64,000 nt of DNA, from NCBI RefSeq assembly GCF_002804065.1, contig NZ_CP024955.1, positions 2,356,001-2,420,000 of the forward strand. Reading direction: 5' to 3'. The stretch comes from Kyrpidia spormannii (GTDB lineage: Bacteria; Bacillota; Bacilli; Kyrpidiales; Kyrpidiaceae). Positions 43,110 through 51,518 of this stretch are shown here, in pieces. A model generated the notes under the pieces. The model was given only the letters and a program-made list of their open reading frames with translations, made no database searches and was not told the origin of the DNA. Position numbers and translations under genes: made by a program. Every line of letters starts with the position of its first letter. The stretch's first letter is position 1.

Positions 43110-44060
43110 TCAGCTCGGCGCCTCGCGGGCTTCTGTGAAAGATTGCCAAGCGAGCTTCGCCGCTCCCAGGATGCCGGCATCCTCCCCCAAAAAAGCTGGA
43201 GATAATCGGCAATATCTCGCCACCCGAGGCAGCACCCAACTCCGAAAGGCTTCATCAAGAGGTACAAACCACAGATCTCCAGCCTTGGCCACCCCTCCTC
43301 CCACCACAATCACATCGGGGCTCAACAAATCGGCGGCAGCAGCCAGCCCTCTCCCCAACCAGAAGGTGGCTTCTCGGATCACCTCCGAGGCCCGCTCATC
43401 CCCTTGTCGAACCAGGACAAAGATATCCTCCACCGTCAGGGAGCCCGACGGGCCGATCAAACCCCGACGCCGGCTTTCGCGAACCAGTGCAGTGGCCGAA
43501 GCCAGGGTCTCCAAGCATCCCCGACTTCCGCAGGTACACGGCTCGCCGTCCGGTTTCATAGGCAGATGGCCAATTTCACCGGCCATGGCCAGGGCCCCTC
43601 GGTAAACCCTCCCCTCCCACACGATACCGCCCCCGATCCCTGTGCCAACCGTCACGCACAGGACCGAGGCAGCCCCTTTCCCAGCCCCGATCCACGTCTC
43701 TCCCAAGGCCGCGGCGTTGCCGTCATTGTCCAGGACGACCGGTTTGCCCAGTTCCCGTTCCATCAAATCCCGAATCGGAACGTTTTTCCAGTGCAAATTC
43801 ACCGCTTCTTCCATCCATCCGCTCTCTAAATCGAGAAAAGCCGGCCAAGCTGCGCCAACGCCGACCACATCCCTCCATTCCACCCCCGCCTGCACCGCCA
43901 GGGCCCTCACTTCTCTTCCCAACCTCCGCATCACCCACTCAGGCCCCCGCCTGGCCTCCGTTGGCCACTGCCCACGAGCCACAACCGTCCCATCCCAGAA
44001 CACGAGCCCCGCCTTGATTCGGGTCCCGCCCACATCGATCCCCGCAACGAGCCCTTCCAC
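43110..44060 (-). CDS. glcK: ROK-family glucokinase
   Basis: A 316-residue sugar kinase phosphorylating glucose with ATP. The ATP-binding DVGGTRIKAGL, the catalytic aspartate in VLDNDGNAAALGE, the GTGIGGGI phosphate loop and the ROK zinc site (GH...CTCGSRGCLE) are all present. Start GTG 44060 has GAGGGGAGGG upstream. There is no DNA-binding extension, so it is an enzyme, not a ROK repressor. It lies 60 bases behind the UbiD gene. Confidence 0.9.
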   Translation of the reverse strand: MEGLVAGIDVGGTRIKAGLVFWDGTVVARGQWPTEARRGPEWVMRRLGREVRALAVQAGVEWRDVVGVGAAWPAFLDLESGWMEEAVNLHWKNVPIRDLMERELGKPVVLDNDGNAAALGETWIGAGKGAASVLCVTVGTGIGGGIVWEGRVYRGALAMAGEIGHLPMKPDGEPCTCGSRGCLETLASATALVRESRRRGLIGPSGSLTVEDIFVLVRQGDERASEVIREATFWLGRGLAAAADLLSPDVIVVGGGVAKAGDLWFVPLDEAFRSWVLPRVARYCRLSPAFLGEDAGILGAAKLAWQSFTEAREAPS

Positions 44061-44119
44061 CGCCGGCTCCCTCCCCTCTTTCGTTCACAATGCCCCCGGC
44101 TTGATCTCAACTGACTGCC

Positions 44120-45880
44120 CTACCGCCGAACCGCCGCCGCCACTACCCGTCCCCATTCTCGGTCGACCTTTTGGGCCACCCCGGGATCCGGTTCCACCTG
44201 GCCCGGGTAGCCCGGCTTCATTCGGGCATCGATGACCAGGGGAAACTGGTACGCCGGCCGGTGTCTTCCCGGTCGCGTTCGGGCATACAAGTCCCGGGCC
44301 GGGTCAAACCGGGTGAACCACGTCCATAACCCCGTCGTCCCATCCCGTATTTCTTTGACGTCGTCCACCAGAACCACCACCGGCCAATCGGCCAGCTCTT
44401 TCTCCAGTGCCACCTTGCTCCCGAGAGTCGGACTTTGTTCGAAGGATTCCACTTCAATGAATATTACACCAGGTAGAAAGACCTTTACATCTCCGAGATA
44501 TGAAGGCAGAGTGCCACGGAGGGAACCGGGCAGAACTCTGCGAGGTTTTCCCGTGCCAATCCAGAGAGATTTACTGCCGTGATTCAGGCGCCCCCCGGTA
44601 TAATCCAAGGTATCCATCGGCGTATCTGGAATTACGTAAAGATCTTTGGCCGGATCCATCCTCTCCAGCACCGCCTGAAATACTTGGCGATAATCCCGGA
44701 CATCCACCGCCTGATCGGTCAAAAACAAGCATTTTGTCAACGAGAGTTGTCCCTCGCCGAGAATCCGGAAACCGTGGACCAATGCTTCTCCCTCGTAACT
44801 ATCCCGCACAACAGCGGCACACAAGGGGTGAAATCCCGTCTCCGCGAAAGTCCAGAGATCCTTTACACCTGGCATCGCCAGCGGAAACAAAGGAGCCAAC
44901 AGCCGCTGCAAAAACTCGCCGAGAAAATAATCTTCTTGTTTAGGTTTTCCCACCACTGTCCCCGGAAACAAGGCGTCCCGGCGGTGCAAAACCGCCTCGA
45001 CCTGAAACACCGGGAAAGGATGAGCCAAGGAATAATATCCATAATGATCGCCAAAAGGCCCCTCCAACCGCCGAACCCCGGTAGGTACCCGGCCAATCAT
45101 GGCAAACTCCGCCTCGGCGATCAACGGGTGGCCCCACCCCGCCCATCGCCCCAGGGGGATCTTGTCCCCGAGAATCAACGAGGCCAGCAACAATTCGGGC
45201 ACAACCTCGGGTAGAGGGGCCACCGCAGCAGCCGTCAGGGCCGGAGGGCCTCCCAGGAATACCGTCACAGGCAAAGCCTCACCCCGGGACTCGGCGACAT
45301 GGTAATGAAAGCCCCCACCTTTGTGAATCTGCCAGTGCATACCTGCCGTGTCATCATCGAAAATCTGAACCCGGTACATCCCCAGATTGTGCCGCCCGGT
45401 ATCCGGGTGCTCCGTATACACCAACGGTTGAGTGAGAAAGGGGCCACCGTCCTCGGGCCAACAGGTCAGGGCCGGTAACTTCGTGAGCCCGGGCGGGGAC
45501 TCCACCACTTGGGCCACGGGAAGGTCCCGGGATCGCCTGACTCCTGCCCGGGCCACCTCCTTCAGAAGCCCCCGGCGCCCCCACAATGCGCTCCACCGCG
45601 GGGGGAGCAGTTCTTCCGCCGCCGAGGCCATCTCGCGAACGAGCCGCTCCGGCCGGCTACCAAAGGCAAGTTCCACCCTCCGGGCTGTCCCGAAAAGGTT
45701 CGTTACCAGAGGAAAGGGACTGCCTTTGACGCGATGAAAATACAATGCTCGCCCTCCCTGGGCGATCACTTGGCGGTGGATCTCCGCCGCTTCCAGGTAG
45801 GGATCCACCGGCTCCTCAATCTCAAGCAGTTCGCCCTCCCGGCGAAGAACTTCTAGAAACTCCCGCACATTCCGGTGCAC
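44120..45880 (-). CDS. UbiD-family prenylated-FMN decarboxylase
   Basis: A 586-residue aromatic-acid decarboxylase of the UbiD family, using prenylated FMN. Landmarks are the EGPFGDHYGYY block with the catalytic Glu, the metal/prFMN region GMHWQIHKGGG, and LPVTVFLGGPPAL. The length fits the longer UbiD proteins proposed to decarboxylate futalosine-pathway menaquinone precursors (MqnL-like). Without neighbouring mqn, ubiA or ubiX genes this assignment is inference. Start GTG 45880 has TTGGAGGGGG about eight bases upstream; GTG 45913 has no SD. Confidence 0.85.
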   Translation of the reverse strand: MHRNVREFLEVLRREGELLEIEEPVDPYLEAAEIHRQVIAQGGRALYFHRVKGSPFPLVTNLFGTARRVELAFGSRPERLVREMASAAEELLPPRWSALWGRRGLLKEVARAGVRRSRDLPVAQVVESPPGLTKLPALTCWPEDGGPFLTQPLVYTEHPDTGRHNLGMYRVQIFDDDTAGMHWQIHKGGGFHYHVAESRGEALPVTVFLGGPPALTAAAVAPLPEVVPELLLASLILGDKIPLGRWAGWGHPLIAEAEFAMIGRVPTGVRRLEGPFGDHYGYYSLAHPFPVFQVEAVLHRRDALFPGTVVGKPKQEDYFLGEFLQRLLAPLFPLAMPGVKDLWTFAETGFHPLCAAVVRDSYEGEALVHGFRILGEGQLSLTKCLFLTDQAVDVRDYRQVFQAVLERMDPAKDLYVIPDTPMDTLDYTGGRLNHGSKSLWIGTGKPRRVLPGSLRGTLPSYLGDVKVFLPGVIFIEVESFEQSPTLGSKVALEKELADWPVVVLVDDVKEIRDGTTGLWTWFTRFDPARDLYARTRPGRHRPAYQFPLVIDARMKPGYPGQVEPDPGVAQKVDREWGRVVAAAVRR

Positions 45881-45927
45881 CCCGGAACCCCCTCCAACTT
45901 TCGACTCGGCCACAGCGACCGGTGACG

Positions 45928-46494
45928 TCAGTAAATCTCTTTATACCGGTCAAACATGAAAAACACGCGCTGCACAAAATGTCTCGTTTCTCCCACCGGG
46001 ATCCGATCCGCCCCGTCCAAGGTACCGTCCCATTTACCCGCCTGAAGCCATTCCTGAACCCGGTTTGGTCCCGCATTGTAAGCCGCCACCGCCGCAACTT
46101 CATTCCCTTGAAAGCGGTGGATCAGGTAGTTTAAATACCACGTCCCCATAGCCAGACTCACTTTCGGGTTTTTCAGATCATCCGGGGAAACCCGGGGAGC
46201 CCCTGGCTGTTGGACGATCCATCTGGCCGTGTCGGGCATCAGTTGCATCAGCCCGACCGCGCCAACCTTCGACACCCGATCTTCAGCAAAAGAACTTTCG
46301 ACCCGGACCACGGCAGCCACCAACAGCGGGTCGAGATCATATTGGCCGGCCTCGGCACGGATGTCGTCATAGTAATACAAAGGGTACATCCACCGGGCCA
46401 CCCACTTGGTTTGCATGATCGCAAAAACAGCTATGAGCAGCACCAGCAAAAGCACCATCCACCATCGGCGACGCCCGGAAAAAGCTCCCTTCAT
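45928..46494 (-). CDS. Membrane-anchored lytic transglycosylase
   Basis: A 188-residue SLT-type murein lyase. A signal-anchor helix (about residues 12-30, WWMVLLLVLLIAVFAIM) is followed by the lysozyme-like domain: VESSFAEDRVSKVGAVGLMQLMPDTA with the catalytic Glu in RVESSF, and AVAAYNAGPNRVQEWL. It acts on peptidoglycan outside the membrane. The ATG overlaps the coaE stop (ATGA), so the two are translationally coupled, as in Bacillus, where coaE and ytcJ/ytaF-type genes cluster. Confidence 0.9.
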   Translation of the reverse strand: MKGAFSGRRRWWMVLLLVLLIAVFAIMQTKWVARWMYPLYYYDDIRAEAGQYDLDPLLVAAVVRVESSFAEDRVSKVGAVGLMQLMPDTARWIVQQPGAPRVSPDDLKNPKVSLAMGTWYLNYLIHRFQGNEVAAVAAYNAGPNRVQEWLQAGKWDGTLDGADRIPVGETRHFVQRVFFMFDRYKEIY

Positions 46495-47099
46495 GCGCCC
46501 GTCCGCCGATCGCACAACGCCTGCCACACCCTTTCTACCTGCTGCCTCGTCCAATCCAAGTCACCGCTATTGTCGATCACGTAATCGGCATACCGTCGTT
46601 TCTCGTCCAAAGGCATCTGAGAGCGAATCCGTGCCATCGCTTCTTCCGCGGAAAGCCCATTCCGAGACATGAGACGGCGTAACTGGACCTTTTCGGGAAC
46701 CCATACCAAGATGCACACATCCACCCGTTCAACCAACCCGCCCTCAATAAGCAGTGGCACGTCCCATAACACCACCGCCCTGGGGTCGCCCTCCAAGATT
46801 TCCCGAGTCAATTCCGCCATCCGGGCCCGCACCCGGGGATGGACGATGGCATTCAGCTTCGCCAATTGATCCGGCCGCCCAAACACCCGGGCTCCGAGCT
46901 TCTTCCGATCCAATTGGCCATCAGCCTGGAGAATATCCTTTCCAAAGACAGCCGTCAACTCTTCCAGACCTTCGGTTCCCGGTTCCACCACCTCCCGGGC
47001 CACCTGATCCGCATCCACCAGGCGCGCTCCCAGCGCCACAAACATTCTCGACACTGTACTTTTGCCACTGGCGATCCCGCCCGTCAAGCCCGCAATCAC
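46491..47099 (-). CDS. coaE: Dephospho-CoA kinase
   Basis: A 202-residue P-loop kinase catalysing the last step of coenzyme A synthesis. GLTGGIASGKSTVS is the Walker A, DADQVAREVVEPG the CoA-binding part, and HPRVRARM and WDVPLLIEGG are conserved. It lies 27 bases behind mutM, the order found in Bacillus (polA-mutM-coaE). Confidence 0.95.
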   Translation of the reverse strand: MIAGLTGGIASGKSTVSRMFVALGARLVDADQVAREVVEPGTEGLEELTAVFGKDILQADGQLDRKKLGARVFGRPDQLAKLNAIVHPRVRARMAELTREILEGDPRAVVLWDVPLLIEGGLVERVDVCILVWVPEKVQLRRLMSRNGLSAEEAMARIRSQMPLDEKRRYADYVIDNSGDLDWTRQQVERVWQALCDRRTGA

Positions 47100-47126
47100 G
47101 CGCCCATCCCCCTTGGTGCCGGTTTA

Positions 47127-47999
47127 TCACCACCCCGGGCCTCCTACCTCCCGTCCCGTCCCATCCGCTTCAATCCCGCCCTCAGGCTGGCAGACGGGGC
47201 AAATATGCGTGCCCCGCCCGGCCACCACCCTCCGCTCAATGGAATGGCCGCATACCCGGCAGGGCTGCCCGGTCCGCCCGTACACGAACAGGTGCTCCTG
47301 CATCAACCCCGGCCTGCCGTCGCTGCGCACATAGGAGCGCACCGTTGCCCCGCCCGCCGCCAGGGCCTCCTGAAGCAAAGCGCGCATCTGGGCGAGCAAT
47401 CTTTCGGCCTCGTCCGGGGTCAAAGACCGTCCCGGGCGTTCCGGGTGAATACCCGTCCGAAACAACACTTCGTCCACATAGATATTGCCGAGCCCCGCGA
47501 TCACTCTCTGGTTGAGCAAAAGCCCCTTGATGCGCCCCTTTCCGGACAAGCGCCGGCGCAAAACCTCCGGAGTCAGCTGCGGATCGAAGGGTTCGGGACC
47601 CAGGGAAGCAATGGGTGGAAACACTTCCCACTGCCGGTGCTCCACCGCGTCCATCGTCCCGAATTTGCGAACATCCCGGTAGCGAAGATCCCTGCCGTCC
47701 TCCAGATGAAAAATGACCCGGGTGTACTCATCCACCGGCGTTTTCGCCTCCACCAGTCGATACCGCCCCTCCATCCGAAGGTGCGAAATCAGCGTCCATC
47801 TCAGCCCATGAAACAATAAATACTTTCCCCGCCGGCCGATTTCCTGCCAGGTCTCTCCGGCGAGGCGGGCGGCAAATTCCTCCGGATCCGCCGGTGTTCG
47901 GATCGTGCGTTCGCACAACACCGTCACGCCGGCGATTCGACGCCCTTCCAAAACAGCCAGTTCCCGCCGAATCTGCTCCACCTCGGGCCATTCCGGCAT
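47127..47999 (-). CDS. mutM: Formamidopyrimidine-DNA glycosylase
   Basis: A 290-residue base-excision glycosylase/AP lyase removing 8-oxoguanine. It starts MPEWPEVE (canonical form PELPEVE), giving the catalytic N-terminal proline and Glu after Met removal. The H2TH region (LLLNQRVIAGLGNIYVDEVLF) and the C-terminal zinc finger (CRVCG and CPVCQ, with ERRVVAGRGTHICP) are intact. ATG 47999 has AGGAGGG about nine bases upstream. Confidence 0.95.
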   Translation of the reverse strand: MPEWPEVEQIRRELAVLEGRRIAGVTVLCERTIRTPADPEEFAARLAGETWQEIGRRGKYLLFHGLRWTLISHLRMEGRYRLVEAKTPVDEYTRVIFHLEDGRDLRYRDVRKFGTMDAVEHRQWEVFPPIASLGPEPFDPQLTPEVLRRRLSGKGRIKGLLLNQRVIAGLGNIYVDEVLFRTGIHPERPGRSLTPDEAERLLAQMRALLQEALAAGGATVRSYVRSDGRPGLMQEHLFVYGRTGQPCRVCGHSIERRVVAGRGTHICPVCQPEGGIEADGTGREVGGPGW

Positions 48000-48143
48000 C
48001 CAGTTTGCCCTCCTGTTCACAAAACTGTACCAAAACCGTCATGTCCCATTCCTCCGTACTTTGCGGATCCGTTGTACCATCAAAAGAGGGACTTTAAACG
48101 GCAGTCCGATATCGCCGTATCCTTCGGCAAGGAGTGAGACGTT

Positions 48144-48689
48144 TTGGAGAAAAACGATCAGAAACACATGGCGACGCCCGAAGGGAAAAACGAACTTACC
48201 CGCCGCCAATTCTTGAGTTACGCCCTCGGCGGCACCGGGGCGTTTATGGCCGCCGCCATCGGTGCGCCGTTGTTGACTTTCGGTCTGGCGCCCCTCAAGA
48301 CCTCCGGTTCTTCCAACATGGTAGGCACCGGGCACAAGGTCAACGAATTTAACGGCCAAGACCCCAAACTTATCTCTTTTAAGCTCCACGTCAACGACGG
48401 GTGGAACTCCAAGGACGTCCAAAAGCAAGCGTACGTGATTCAACAAGGCGACAAGCTGCTGGTGATGTCTCCGATTTGTACCCATCTGGGCTGTCTGGTC
48501 AGCAAGGCGACTCCCCAATGGAGCCAGGGCGGCAAGTGGTATTTTCACTGCCCGTGCCACAACAGCTTGTTCGACAAGTACGGCGTCCAGAGCCCGGACT
48601 CTCCGGCGACCCGGCCCCTGGACCTCTACACGTATGACGTCCGCAACGGCGAACTGTTCGTGTCCGGCCAGATGATTAAACGAGGTTAA
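48144..48689 (+). CDS. qcrA: Rieske 2Fe-2S protein with Tat signal
   Basis: A 181-residue menaquinol-oxidase type Rieske protein. The N-terminal twin-arginine signal TRRQFLSYALGG and the following hydrophobic segment act as a membrane anchor. The cluster ligands are Cys112/His114 (CTHLGC) and Cys136/His139 (CPCHNS), with Cys117 and Cys138 forming the disulfide. The start is TTG 48144 behind AAGGAGTGAG. The usual cytochrome b and c partners (qcrBC) are not adjacent, and a terminator follows directly, so the symbol is tentative. Confidence 0.85.
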   Translation: MEKNDQKHMATPEGKNELTRRQFLSYALGGTGAFMAAAIGAPLLTFGLAPLKTSGSSNMVGTGHKVNEFNGQDPKLISFKLHVNDGWNSKDVQKQAYVIQQGDKLLVMSPICTHLGCLVSKATPQWSQGGKWYFHCPCHNSLFDKYGVQSPDSPATRPLDLYTYDVRNGELFVSGQMIKRG

Positions 48690-48691
48690 GA

Positions 48692-48722
48692 TCCCGGGGC
48701 CGCAAGGTCCCGGGTTTTTTTT
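48692..48722 (+). terminator. Terminator of the Rieske gene
   Basis: CCCGGGGCC and GGTCCCGGG pair over nine bases around a GCAA tetraloop, followed by eight T residues. Confidence 0.92.
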
Positions 48723-48761
48723 GGGCCTGTCCGATATCTGTCCAGGCGTTCTTCGCCGCGG

Positions 48762-51443
48762 TCACTTTGCCTCATACCAGTTGTCTCCCGCGTGAATGTC
48801 CACCTTGAGGGGGACATCCAGCGACACGGCCGATTCCATCGCTCGTTTCACCATATCCTGGAGGGCCTCAACCTCCTCCGGAGGCACTTCAAACACGAGC
48901 TCATCATGGACTTGCAACAACATCTTCGCGCGAAAATCCCCTTCGGTCAGCCGCCGATCCACCTCCACCATCGCCCGCTTGATGATGTCCGCGGCACTGC
49001 CCTGGATCGGGGTGTTCATCGCCGTTCGTTCGGCAAAGCTTCGCAGGTTATAGTTCGAGGAGTGGATATCCGGCAGGTACCTGCGGCGCCCCAGCAAGGT
49101 CGTCACAAAACCGTTCCTCCGGGCGGCGGCCACCGTTTCTTCCATGTAGGATTTCACCCGGGGAAACTTGGCAAAATACCGGGCGATGAATTCCGCCGCT
49201 TCTTTTCGAGGGATGCCTAAATTCTGGGACAACCCGTAGTCACTGATCCCATACACGATTCCAAAATTCACCGCCTTCGCCTGGCGGCGCATCCCGGGGG
49301 TGACCTGTTCCTGAGGCACTTCGAAGACCTCGGCGGCCGTCCGGGCGTGGATGTCCAAATCATCCCGGAAAGCCTGGACGAGGGCCGGATCCTTCGAAAA
49401 GTGAGCCAACACCCTCAACTCGATCTGAGAGTAATCAGCAGATAAAATTTTCCATCCCGGCTCGGAGGGTATGAAGGCCTGGCGTAAACGCCTTCCCTCC
49501 TCGACGCGAACGGGGATGTTCTGAAGGTTTGGATCGGTGCTGGACAGCCGCCCGGTGGCGGTTACCGCCTGTTGAAAGCAGGTGTGGATCTTGCCGGTCT
49601 CCGGTCGGATGACTTTGAGCAGGCCTTCGATATAAGTGGACTGCAGCTTGATCAACTGGCGCCAATCCAAGATCCTCTGGACAATTTCGTGATACGGGGC
49701 GAGCTTTTCGAGGACATCCGCCCCGGTGGAATACCCCGTTTTCGTCTTTTTTTGTGGAGGGAGGCCGAGTTTATCAAAAAGGATCTCCGCCAGTTGTTTC
49801 GGGCTGTTCAAGTTGAAGGACGTCCCGGCCAGTTTGTAAATCTCCTCTTCTAACCGGGCGATCTCGGCGGAAAAGGTCTCACCCAGACTCCGCAGCCGAT
49901 CCGCGTCCACCCGTACGCCGGTTCGCTCCATCTTGGCGAGAACAAAACTGAGCGGCATTTCCAGATCGTGATATAGCGGCCACAATCCCCGGATCTCTAG
50001 GTCCCGTTTCAACGCTGGGTAGACCCCGGCCAAAGCGGCCGCGTAAAGGGCGCACCATCTTTGTCGCTCTTCTCCTTGGGGAGCTCCCCGGCCGTCCAGG
50101 AGGGGAACCGACACGCCGAGATATCGTCCGAACACTTCGGTTAAGTCCGGGTGACCGTCTTGGGGGTTGATGAGGTAAGCCGCCAAAAGCACATCGAAGG
50201 CGTCCCCGGGCAAAGTGAAGCCCAGCCGGTCAGCCAGCACTTTCCACGACTTGATATCGTAAAGGACGGTCAGCCCCGGCTCCCTGAGCATCTGGGTCAA
50301 TCCCTCGGCCCAGCCACTGTCCTCTCCACAAAGCAGGTATCGAACCCGCTCCCCCTCCGCCACTCCGATCCCCCGGGGGGTGCCGAATTGGTACCCGCCT
50401 TCCAGATCAAGAAACAGCCCCCGGACACCCACCTGCCCAGTTATGGGAGAGTCCCCCCACTCTTCAATCTGAACCCGCCCGGGGTCCAAGGTTCCGCCCA
50501 CACCCACCCCGGTTCCGGAGGCGTGGTCTGGCGTCCCTTCTGTCCCGTCCGCGTCCTCTGGGAACACTTCGCCGATTCGCTCCAGAAGAGATCGAAACCC
50601 CAGCTTTTGAAAGGCCGTCCGCACCTCCCGGGCCGGGGCGGGTACCCAGCGCAGATCCTCCCACCGGCGCTCCAGGGGCACCTCCCGATGAATCCGGGCC
50701 AAGCGCTTGGACAAAAACGCTTGATCCCGATGTTCGGCCAAACGCCCCTGTAACTTCCCGGAAACCTCGTTCAGGTGTTGGTAGACACCCTCCACATTCC
50801 CGTAGGCCTGTAACAGTTTCGCCGCCGTCCGCTCACCGACGCCTGGCACCCCCGGGATATTGTCCGAAGTATCCCCCATCAGACCCTTCAGGTCGACGAT
50901 CTGCTCCGGGCGAAGTCCGAACCGCTTCTCCACATCGGCGGGGTGGTAACGCTCCACCTCTCGGATCCCTCGACGGGTTAAAACGGCAGTGACGTGGGAA
51001 GAGACCAGTTGCAGCAGATCTTTGTCCCCGGTGAGGACCACCACCTGGACCCCGTCCGCCTCCGCCTCCCGGCTCATCGTTCCGATCAGGTCGTCCGCTT
51101 CGTACCCTTCCGCCTCAAGTACGGGAATACCCATGGCCCCGAGCATCTCCCGGGCCATGGGAAACTGCTCGGACAACTCATCCGGGGTCTTCTCCCGGGT
51201 GCCTTTGTAATCCGCGTAGAACTCGTGCCGGAATGTCTCCTTGCCGACGTCGAAAGCCACCGCCACGTGGGTGGGCCGCTCTTCCTGCAACAGCCGGAGT
51301 AACATCATCACAAAACCGTACACGGCGTTGGTATGTTTCCCTTCGGCGTTGGAAAGGAGAGGGAGGGCAAAAAAAGCTCGGTACAAAACGCTGTTCCCGT
51401 CGATCAGTAAAAGTTTCACACCAGATTCCGGCAACGGGGTCAC
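48762..51443 (-). CDS. polA: DNA polymerase I
   Basis: An 893-residue repair and Okazaki-fragment polymerase. The 5'-nuclease domain (1-about 290) has LLIDGNSVLYRAFFA and the DNIPGVPGVGERTA helix-hairpin. The 3'-exonuclease-like domain (about 310-480) looks inactive, with DIKSW where the NxKxD motif should be. The polymerase domain has motif A SADYSQIELR, motif B RQAKAVNFGIVYG and motif C QVHDELVFEV. The start is uncertain: GTG 51443 has a weak SD, while TTG 51434 lies five bases after GAGGTGA. Confidence 0.96.
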   Translation of the reverse strand: MTPLPESGVKLLLIDGNSVLYRAFFALPLLSNAEGKHTNAVYGFVMMLLRLLQEERPTHVAVAFDVGKETFRHEFYADYKGTREKTPDELSEQFPMAREMLGAMGIPVLEAEGYEADDLIGTMSREAEADGVQVVVLTGDKDLLQLVSSHVTAVLTRRGIREVERYHPADVEKRFGLRPEQIVDLKGLMGDTSDNIPGVPGVGERTAAKLLQAYGNVEGVYQHLNEVSGKLQGRLAEHRDQAFLSKRLARIHREVPLERRWEDLRWVPAPAREVRTAFQKLGFRSLLERIGEVFPEDADGTEGTPDHASGTGVGVGGTLDPGRVQIEEWGDSPITGQVGVRGLFLDLEGGYQFGTPRGIGVAEGERVRYLLCGEDSGWAEGLTQMLREPGLTVLYDIKSWKVLADRLGFTLPGDAFDVLLAAYLINPQDGHPDLTEVFGRYLGVSVPLLDGRGAPQGEERQRWCALYAAALAGVYPALKRDLEIRGLWPLYHDLEMPLSFVLAKMERTGVRVDADRLRSLGETFSAEIARLEEEIYKLAGTSFNLNSPKQLAEILFDKLGLPPQKKTKTGYSTGADVLEKLAPYHEIVQRILDWRQLIKLQSTYIEGLLKVIRPETGKIHTCFQQAVTATGRLSSTDPNLQNIPVRVEEGRRLRQAFIPSEPGWKILSADYSQIELRVLAHFSKDPALVQAFRDDLDIHARTAAEVFEVPQEQVTPGMRRQAKAVNFGIVYGISDYGLSQNLGIPRKEAAEFIARYFAKFPRVKSYMEETVAAARRNGFVTTLLGRRRYLPDIHSSNYNLRSFAERTAMNTPIQGSAADIIKRAMVEVDRRLTEGDFRAKMLLQVHDELVFEVPPEEVEALQDMVKRAMESAVSLDVPLKVDIHAGDNWYEAK

Positions 51444-51518
51444 CTCATTCCGATCTTGACGAACCTATTCTACCACATCGAAACGGCGTTCGCCCCGGGT
51501 CCTGGGCTCCTCGCCGGG

